From Leptodontidium sp. MPI-SDFR-AT-0119 (lineage: Eukaryota > Ascomycota > Leotiomycetes > Helotiales > Leptodontidiaceae): 64,000 nucleotides of DNA. This document shows positions 57,020-64,000 of the stretch, in pieces. Each line of letters starts with the position of its first letter. Position 1 is the stretch's first letter. A program made the position numbers and the translations under genes. The notes below the pieces were generated by a model. It saw only the letters and a program-made list of their open reading frames with translations, was not told where the DNA came from and did not search any database. The stretch lies in NCBI GenBank assembly GCA_020726505.1, contig JAHLEZ010000001.1, forward strand, positions 4,340,001 to 4,404,000, given 5' to 3'.

Positions 57020-58744
57020 TGCATGAAAGAAAGCACTTGCTTTTGAAGTCCCGCAGTCCTGTAGTCCTGGAGGCCACCTTGTGAAAACACGGTGATGAGA
57101 CGATGAAGCAAACGCAGCTGTAGAGAGGGCCAGGCCAGGCCAGTATGAAGACCATGCCAGGATCCATCAAACAAAGGCTCCAGGCTCCATCCCAACACTC
57201 GGTGAGAGCTTCCAGACAGACCATCGGATAGAGAAGTCTCTTTACTGGCCAGCCATGCTGCTGCTGAAGGAGTGATCACCCGATTGCATGGGTTGGAAGC
57301 AAACAACACCAACACTCGAGACAAACATTTCTTTGACCTTCCTCTGGGTTCGTGGCCATGTCGCAGCCCGATTGCTTTTCAGATGATAAAATGACAACAG
57401 ACAGTGAGCAAACAGAGAGCCCATCGAGTGCTTACTCTGCAACCTTACTTTGTTGCGTTCCTCCTGCTTCTTGTCAATATCCATCCCTTCGTCGTCTAGA
57501 ATCTCGAATCTCGAATCTCGATCGTCCCTTTGACATAATATTATACTTTGGAAACAACTCTCAGATGATGTGCTTGGGCCTTTCAATCCTTTCACTTAAT
57601 ATTTGGTAGATTCTCGGCTGTCTCTATCCTACTGCCATCCATCCCCAGCCACCTGGATTTCCATCACCCTTCCACCCACCCACGTGAGGACGCGAGGCCC
57701 TGTTGGCGTTGTTGCGGCCCAAGCTCACCTATCCGGGCTCACTACGGGGGTTTCGAACGCCACCGTCCTGCCGCTCAGCGTCATCCTGCAACAAACAAAC
57801 ATCCCATTCTCCCCTCCATGAAGAGGTTGGCTTGGGTTGGGTTGTCAGTCAGCTGAACCGGTGAGTTTCCCGTTCCCTTCACCGACTGGACCAACGTTGT
57901 CTACTGCGCGGATCGCGTTCCGGCTGGCTGCACTGCCAGGAAGGAAAAGCAAGCACACAAGTTTGCTAGCTGCTTGACCGCTGTCTCCTTCACCTCACAG
58001 CCTCAACCCAGCAAAGCAAGCGGTTCATTCACTGACTGACTTGCAGAATTGGGTATTAGTGCTTGCGTTTAACTCTGATGAAGTCTCTCGTCTAGCCCAC
58101 CTGGTCTCTCAATTTGGCTCGCTCGCTTGCTCGCTCGTTCGAGTTCACGTTCGAGATCAACCGAGACTTGTCTGCTCGAGCAAGCACCACCACAGAACCT
58201 CAAATTCGATTTCTCTCACAAACAAACCTCACATCGTTCACCGCACGCAAAAACAAGTCAACCTAACCAATCCCTCTTGTGCAAGTAATCAATATCTATT
58301 GATTCTGCTTTCCACCCATCGTTCCATTTGTAACCTCTTGCCCTACTCCTTCACCCACCCGCCCTCTTCTCTCGTTGCTGAACACTACTTAAGACACCCT
58401 CCTTCCTTCTCTCTTCCCCCTTCCTTCCTTTATTCCTACAACGACAACAGCTGCAGCTGCAGCAGAAACAACTTGTTTCCCCCCAAGAGAGGCAAGACCT
58501 TACTTATCTTTCCTACTATATCTCTCCAACCTCCTCTCTACCTATCTATCCCCACTCTCCTTCACAACTCACCTTGCCTTCCATTGTCTTAGCCTATTAC
58601 TATATCTACTTCCAGAATACAACAACTAATGCCATTCTTCTCCACAGAACATACTCTCAAATCGAAAACAAACCTTCCTTCAGCGACTTGCCTCTTCCGG
58701 CAATCCTTCTTTGTGGTCCTCTTGCCGCAGGCGAGGCCACAACC

Positions 58745-58770
58745 CATACATACATACATACATACATACA
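58745..58770 (+). repeat. (CATA)6 microsatellite in Argonaute leader
   Basis: Six CATA units plus CA, about 155 nt upstream of the Argonaute ATG and likely transcribed. Confidence 0.85.
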
Positions 58771-58926
58771 CATCTGCTCCTCCCAGGAAACAGAAACCAT
58801 ATCATCACCCTCATCTGAGAATCTCAGAGCCTCACTTCACTTCCACACTCAAGTCACTTTGGACTCATTCATCGGGTCTTTTCAGGGCTAGTTTAGAGGT
58901 CACATTCATAAGTACCTGTTGACACG

Positions 58927-61900
58927 ATGTCCGGTCAGGGTTATCGTGGTGCTCGAGGGGGAGGGGATCGGGGCGGTGGTAGAGGTGGAGGGGGTGGTAG
59001 AGGCGGAGGAGGAGGTCGAGGAGACTTCGGTGGAGGCGGTAGAGGTGGTGGAGGGGGGGGATATCGGGGTGATCGGGGTGGTGGAGACTCTCGTGGCGGA
59101 CGACCAGGAGGACGACCAGGAGGAGGCGGAGGGGCATATTCCGCAGGACCTGATGTTCGAGTTTTCAAGTGAGTTTCCCACGTGTTACTTTTTTTTCTGT
59201 CACTTACTAATGTATACAGGAACCCCGGCAATGCTCCCATCGCTCCCGACACACAAGTTCTTGCCATCGAGAATTCTTACATGACTAACAGTAAGGGCAT
59301 TAATGCTCTGGCAAACCTCTCGACAACCACCCAGTTCCCTCCTCGCCCTGGTCATGGAACTCTCGGCAAGAAGATTGTTGTGTATGCCAATTACTTCAAA
59401 TTGATTGCTCCGCCCAACTTGAGCCTCACCCGCTACAATGTTGAGGTTTCCCCACCAGCCACAGGCAAGAAGTTGGGTCGGATCTTTCAGCTACTTCTTG
59501 AGTTGCCCAACTTTGCAGGAGTTGCCACGGAGTGGAAGTCGATGATCATTTCCACCAATGATCTCAACCTCCCGGCTGGCTACACTGTCCAAATCCCTTA
59601 CAAGAAAGAGGGTGAGGATGAACCTCTTGCTCGCGCTATCACATATAATGTGAGAGTGATCACCCCTTTAACTTACTTGGTCTCCGATCTTGTCAAATTC
59701 CTCTCATCCGAAAGCCCAGGCCCTCCTTACACCCAGAAGGCAGAGGTTATTCAGATGATGAATGCTGTTTTTGGCCATTACCCACAAGCTCACCCCGAGG
59801 TTGGATCAATCGGCCAAAATAGACACTTCTCCCTGGACCGAAGCCAGGCTAATGCACACAATATCCGGGTTCTTGGTGGAGGCTTGGAGTCACTCCGTGG
59901 TTACTTCTTAAGTGTTCGACCTGCCACAGGAGGCTTACTTCTTAATGTTAACGTTACTCATGGAGTCTTCTTCGAACCCGACCGACTGGACAAATTGTTC
60001 CCCAAGCTAGGCACGGGCAACAAGATTACCTTAGCGAAGAAGTTGAACAAGCTTCGTGTTCGTGTCATCCATTTGCCGGCGAAGAAGGGCAAGAAGAACC
60101 AGGATGTACCACGCATCAAGAGCATTTGCGGATTTGCACTTACGACTGACGGGCGCTCAGAGGAACATCCACCAAGGGTTACTGTGAACGGTGCTGGCCC
60201 AACACAAGTTAGCTTTTGGTTGTCTGATACCCCTCCAGCTACCGCTCCCGCTGCCGCTGCCGCTGGGTCTAAGACCACTGGAAAGAACAAGAAACCCGGT
60301 GGATCTCAAGCCGGAGGACTCCCTGCTAACCAGTACATCACCGTGTATGATTACTTTCAAATCAGTATGTTTATCCTTCATTCCCAATTATACTCCTCTA
60401 ATCCTATGCTTAGAGTACCCTCATATTCAAATCAGCGATCGCAACCCTGTTGTCAATGTTGGCAACAAGGAACACCCCATGTACCTTCCAGCCGAGGTTT
60501 GTGTTGTCTTGCCTGGACAGCCAATCGGTCGTCGTTTAAGCCCTCTGCAAACCCAGGAGATGATCACGTTTGCTTGTCGCAAGCCATGGGAGAATGCCAA
60601 CTCGATTGTTGGAGATGGGAGAGCTGTTTTAGGACTCAACCCTGCAGACAATTCGATTTCTGTAAGTATTCTATTAATGATGTCTAGCTTCACGACTAAC
60701 TCTACTCTAGAAAGCTTTTGGAATCCAAGTTGGATCATCTCTCGTTACTGTGGCTGCTCGCGTCTTGACCCCTCCACAAATCAAATACAAGAAAGGAAAG
60801 CAAGAGACCGCGATGACGCCCAGGTTCGGATCCTGGAACATGATGAACGTCCAGTTTCACACGGGTAGCAATCTTGGTCAATGGACTTACATCTATTTCC
60901 AATCCAACAGAGGCCGTGGTGATAATTTCTCAGAGGGAGAGCTTCGAAACACCGTTAACGGTTTCCGAACTTTCCTGAACAGCTCTGGTATCAACGCTGG
61001 TGGTTTCATCTCTACCCCACCCCCACCTACCGTTTATCTCTACGACGGTGAAAATGCCCGCAACGACATGATCATTCGAGATATCTTTCGGAAGTTCTTC
61101 TTAGCCGCACCAGCCGCCAAGCCACGCTTCGTCTTGTGCGTTTTGCCGTACAATGATGTTGCTCTGTACAACAGCATCAAGACCGTCGGCGATACAAAGG
61201 CTGGAATCCATACAGTCTGTGTTGTTGGCAGCAAGTTTATGAAGACCAACCGACAAGAGCAGTACTTTGGTAATGTCTCTTTGAAGTTTAACTTGAAGGC
61301 TGGCGGCATTAACCATACCCTTGATCATGGTAAATTAGGCATAATCAGCGAGGGAAAGACCATGGTTGTTGGACTCGATGTCACTCACCCATCGCCAGGA
61401 TCCAAAGAAGGCGCGCCCAGCGTTGCCGGTATCGTTGCAAGTGTTGACAAGTGGCTCGGTCAATGGCCAGCTGATTTCAACGTCCAGCTTGGAAAGAAGG
61501 AGATGGTCGCAGCACTCGAATCCATGATGATCTCGCGCCTGAACGTCTGGAAGAAGCGCAATGGCGGCGCCCTTCCAGTCAACATTATCATGTATCGTGA
61601 TGGTGTCTCTGAAGGCCAATATCAGTTAGTCTTGGACGAGGAGCTTCCACTTATCCGAAATGCGTGCCGTCAGTTGTATCCACCAGATGCGACAAAGCAG
61701 GGCTTCCCCAAAGTCTCCATCATCATATGTGGAAAAAGACACCACACTCGCTTCTACCCGACCGCTGAAAAGGATGCCGATCGTTCTTCCAACTGTGAGC
61801 CTGGTACAATTGTTGATCGCGGTGTTACTGAGGTCGGAAGCTGGGACTTCTTTTTGCAAGCCCACTGTTGTCTTCAAGGCACCGCTCGGTCCGCTCATTA

Positions 61901-62225
61901 CTATGTCATTCTGGATGAGATCTTCAGAGGCATTAAGCCCACGGTCCAACACAAGAGTGCGGCCGATGCGCTCGAAGAGTTGACCCACAGCATGTCTCAT
62001 CTGTTCGGTCGTGCGACCAAGGCAGTCAGTTTGTGCCCACCAGCATACTACGCCGACTTGCTTTGTACCCGGCTGCGTTGCTACTTGTCAGATCAATTTG
62101 ATCCCCAAGAAACCTCGGCAACTCCTAGCGTAGCTAGCGGTGCTACCGGTGCTACCGGATCAAAGTCCAAGGATGACCCCATTGCCATCGTTGCCGCGCT
62201 CAAGGATTCTATGTTCTACATCTAG
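58927..62225 (+). CDS. Argonaute, slicer-competent, RGG-rich N-terminus (QDE-2-like)
   Basis: Core effector of RNA silencing: binds small RNA and cuts matching RNA. 1049 residues in four exons (58927-59168, 59220-60364, 60414-60661, 60711-62225), each join in frame (VF-K-NPGN, FQI-K-YPHIQI, SIS/KAFGIQV). Residues 1-70 are almost entirely Gly/Arg (GGRGGGGGRGG blocks). Then ArgoN, linker, PAZ region (VSDLVKFL...; IQISDRNPVVNVGNKEHPMYLPAEVC) and MID (GRGDNFSEGEL). The PIWI domain holds the full catalytic tetrad: D768 (GLDVTHPSPGS), E809 (LGKKEMV), D842 (YRDGVSEGQY) and H941 (TARSAHYYV). It ends DSMFYI with the usual hydrophobic C-terminus. PIWI looks fully functional. Resembles Neurospora QDE-2 and fission yeast Ago1. 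Expressed from a long leader. Confidence 0.97.
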
Positions 62226-63447
62226 GACTTCTGCGGCGCAAAGTACGAACAATGGTTGACATACGGGCGCTATTTCCATTACGCTTATTTTCCATGTCTC
62301 TTTATTACACTTCTACAGCGATTACAGACCCCTTTTTCAAGAATGGCAGTCCCATTATGGAGCAGCGAGAAGAGGGCACCGGAGTCACTCATTTTCTACC
62401 GGCGAGTGGAAGGGCATCTGACCTGAAAGACGTTCATTTGTCACCCAGCGAGCGGATACCATTCTTTTCTCAAATGAGCGCAGCGGAATCGAGTTACTGC
62501 TATTTTCTTTGCAAAAACTTGGTGCAGGTCCAATGGTGCGCAACATAACTGTTAAGTAGGAAGGTTACATTAGTTTTCTCTCCTGCGATTTGTCTCATCC
62601 AACATAAGGCAGATATCTTTGACGGCTTCTACGATTGGGATCCTGAGTCTTTGAGGAAGTGGGGGGGGGTTTACCTACACAAGCAAGCGAATCCTATTTG
62701 ATTGATAAAACTTTGTGCCGTCGCGAACTGGTGACTTGTGACTTCAGGTTGATGTGTTGAATCCAGGACAGCATTGGTGAGTGACAGTATGACTAACTCT
62801 CTTGCAGTATTTGAACAGCTTGGAGGTTGAGCATGTCAATTCTGAGCAAGTGTTCAGGTGAAGTGGTTGCGCATGACTTTTATTCCTCGAGCATCAGATG
62901 CTCAGCTGAATGTACTTGACATTCACAACTGTGAGTTATTGTCCAGCCAATTTTAGTCTCCACAAACCTAAGCGCTCTCTCTTTTTCTCCACGAGAAAAT
63001 CTAAAATTTCCTCCAGAGTCAGGTTCGCGTTCTCATCCCACACAATGCTCTTCTCAATTGATTTTACCTTCGGCTTTGCCAACAAGCTTGACAAGAATGG
63101 CCATTTTAGAATTCTATCAGAATCTCGAACCGTTGACCTCATTGTTTACCCCTAATTTGTTAAGCGAGCGACGCCACATCCGCCATCTCTACCTCCCTTG
63201 CTTCGATCCATCACTGCCAATCCTCAATATAAGACAATTCACATACGATCATTCTCTCAAACAAGGGTCTATGTCTTGAAATTATTCAAGGAATGGATTT
63301 ACGTGTTCCCTCATATACTTATGTCCTCCGCCCCCCATCCTTCCACTTACCTCCTCATGATGACAATCTCATTCCGTACTGCAGTATAACAGTCTATGAA
63401 TTCTCCAGACTCAAGTTTATAAGGGCGCCATAATATCAACCGCAACA
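62226..63447. other. Intergenic between Argonaute and the secreted protein gene
   Basis: 1.2 kb of ordinary AT-rich sequence: Argonaute 3' UTR then promoter. A run of nine G (62661-62669) is the only simple repeat. Frames near 62910-63155 on both strands are not convincing. Confidence 0.45.
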
Positions 63448-64000
63448 ATGAAACACCCCAACATCCTCCTCTACTTCTCAGCAATATCCCTCTCCAGCGT
63501 CCACGCCTGCATGGAATTCACCGGCGTCTTTCCCTTCTCCCACACCGCCCCCTTCGAAGCAAGCATCGTCGACAACGGCGTAACAACCTGCTGGATCAGC
63601 ACCACCCTCGCCGAGCACAACGCTCTCCAACAAGGACCCATCTCCACCCACTCCCACCCACAACTCCACAAATCCAAACGCTCCGTCGGCCGCCAAATAA
63701 CCCTCACCAACCTCCCGCCCTACAACCCAACCGCCAACATACCACTCCACCGCTCCCTCCCCTCCCCCTCAGACCCCTCCCCCATCGACGAGAAACACGT
63801 CGATCTCACCACCGTCCCCCTGCCCCGCAACGGCCACCTACCCAAGACGCAAAAAATGGAGGAGCTGGACTGGGAGGAGATCCCGGCGTGGCAGCCTTGG
63901 CAATTTGAGTGTATCTCGGGGTATAAAGCGAGGGCGAATGTGGGTATGAGGGGTTTCACTTATGTGGCGCATGGACAGGATTTTTTCTTTGTCCCTGCTA
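63448..64000 (+). CDS. Small secreted protein, 5' part (runs off the right edge)
   Basis: Open from ATG 63448 to the window end (184 codons, no stop). Begins with a signal peptide (MKHPNILLYFSAISLSSVHA) followed directly by CMEFTGVFP, then ASIVDNGVTTCW. The end of the visible frame reads FECISGYKARANVGMRGFTYVAHGQDFFFVP. This fits a fungal small-secreted-protein pattern I recall: C-M-E-F-S/T-G at the mature N-terminus, a VDNG-x-x-x-C strand, an C-I-S-G-Y strand and a closing HNG-x-x-F-x-F. Four Cys are expected in that fold and three are seen. Between the second and third lies an insertion of about 100 residues rich in Pro, His and Ser, containing KRSVGR, not normally present. Function unknown; possible effector. 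Confidence 0.7.
   Translation, partial: MKHPNILLYFSAISLSSVHACMEFTGVFPFSHTAPFEASIVDNGVTTCWISTTLAEHNALQQGPISTHSHPQLHKSKRSVGRQITLTNLPPYNPTANIPLHRSLPSPSDPSPIDEKHVDLTTVPLPRNGHLPKTQKMEELDWEEIPAWQPWQFECISGYKARANVGMRGFTYVAHGQDFFFVPA

Larger units (their letters stand above)
56352..58926. other. Divergent region with MFS promoter and long Argonaute leader
   Basis: About 2.6 kb. The MFS side is ordinary. From about 57650 the + strand becomes a C/T-rich, leader-like tract of nearly 1.3 kb ending with the (CATA)6 run. A 22-nt perfect palindrome lies at 56998-57019. No tRNA: the GTTTCGAACGCC at 57748-57759 lacks an A box or T stem. Confidence 0.5.

Noticed and set aside
57690..57790. GTTTCGAACGCC resembling a tRNA B box
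   Set aside because: T-stem bases do not pair and no A box lies at the right distance on either strand.
1..64000. Transposons, CRISPR arrays, rRNA or secondary-metabolite cluster
   Set aside because: No terminal repeats, transposase/RT motifs, spaced direct repeats, rRNA-like conserved blocks, or PKS/NRPS/terpene genes were seen by eye; short or decayed elements cannot be excluded without a repeat search.

Overview
The window is nuclear DNA from a filamentous ascomycete (Pezizomycotina). Genes are separated by long 5' leaders and intergenic gaps. They are interrupted by many short introns (mostly about 50-110 nt) with GTRNGT donors, CTRAC-type branch sites and YAG acceptors. Gene content (2EXR-domain protein, T5orf172-domain protein, QDE-2-type Argonaute, tail-less kinesin-3, fungal USP protein, pectin methylesterase, 14-TMS drug/H+ antiporter, small secreted protein) fits a plant-associated member of the Leotiomycetes. 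That class assignment is inference; kingdom and subphylum are well supported.

Layout. 0-9.3 kb: 3' end of a Mg-chelatase-like gene (+), a Golgi nucleoside diphosphatase (-), a PPPDE-thioredoxin-PUL fusion (+) and a 2EXR protein (+) with a spliced leader. 9.3-13 kb: nearly 4 kb without a credible gene. 13-21.2 kb: a short kinesin-3-like motor (+), then glyoxalase II (-), a damaged short-chain dehydrogenase (-) and a T5orf172 protein (-). 21.2-24 kb: gene-poor, with a 17-bp triplicated repeat. 24-30 kb: a TauD-type dioxygenase (+), then an aldo-keto reductase, a DUF202 membrane protein and an unrecognised protein (all -). 30-42 kb: HECT ligase of the Hul5/UBE3C type (-) divergent from poly(A)-binding protein PAB1 (+), then a universal-stress-domain protein with repeated RSMLD motifs (-). 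42-50 kb: mostly intergenic, holding mitochondrial ribosomal protein uS7m (-) and a 63-residue dsRBM-like protein (-) that short-ORF filters would miss. 50-56.4 kb: nitronate monooxygenase (+), pectin methylesterase (-), MFS transporter (-). 56.4-64 kb: a long leader and an Argonaute with an RGG-rich N-terminus and a complete D-E-D-H slicer tetrad (+), then the 5' part of a small-secreted-protein gene running off the right edge.

Most genes are housekeeping and independently expressed; I see no biosynthetic cluster. The loosest functional themes are RNA metabolism (PAB1, Argonaute, dsRBM-like protein), ubiquitin/SUMO-type proteolysis (HECT ligase, PPPDE-Trx-PUL protein) and plant interaction (pectin methylesterase, transporter, secreted protein). 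I found no system I would call clearly undescribed. The best leads are the micro-exon dsRBM-like protein, the RSMLD repeats of the USP protein, the PPPDE-Trx-PUL fusion, the A-rich PAB1 leader and the secreted protein with a large internal insertion. Exon boundaries were deduced by hand from frame continuity and splice consensus. No database search was possible.
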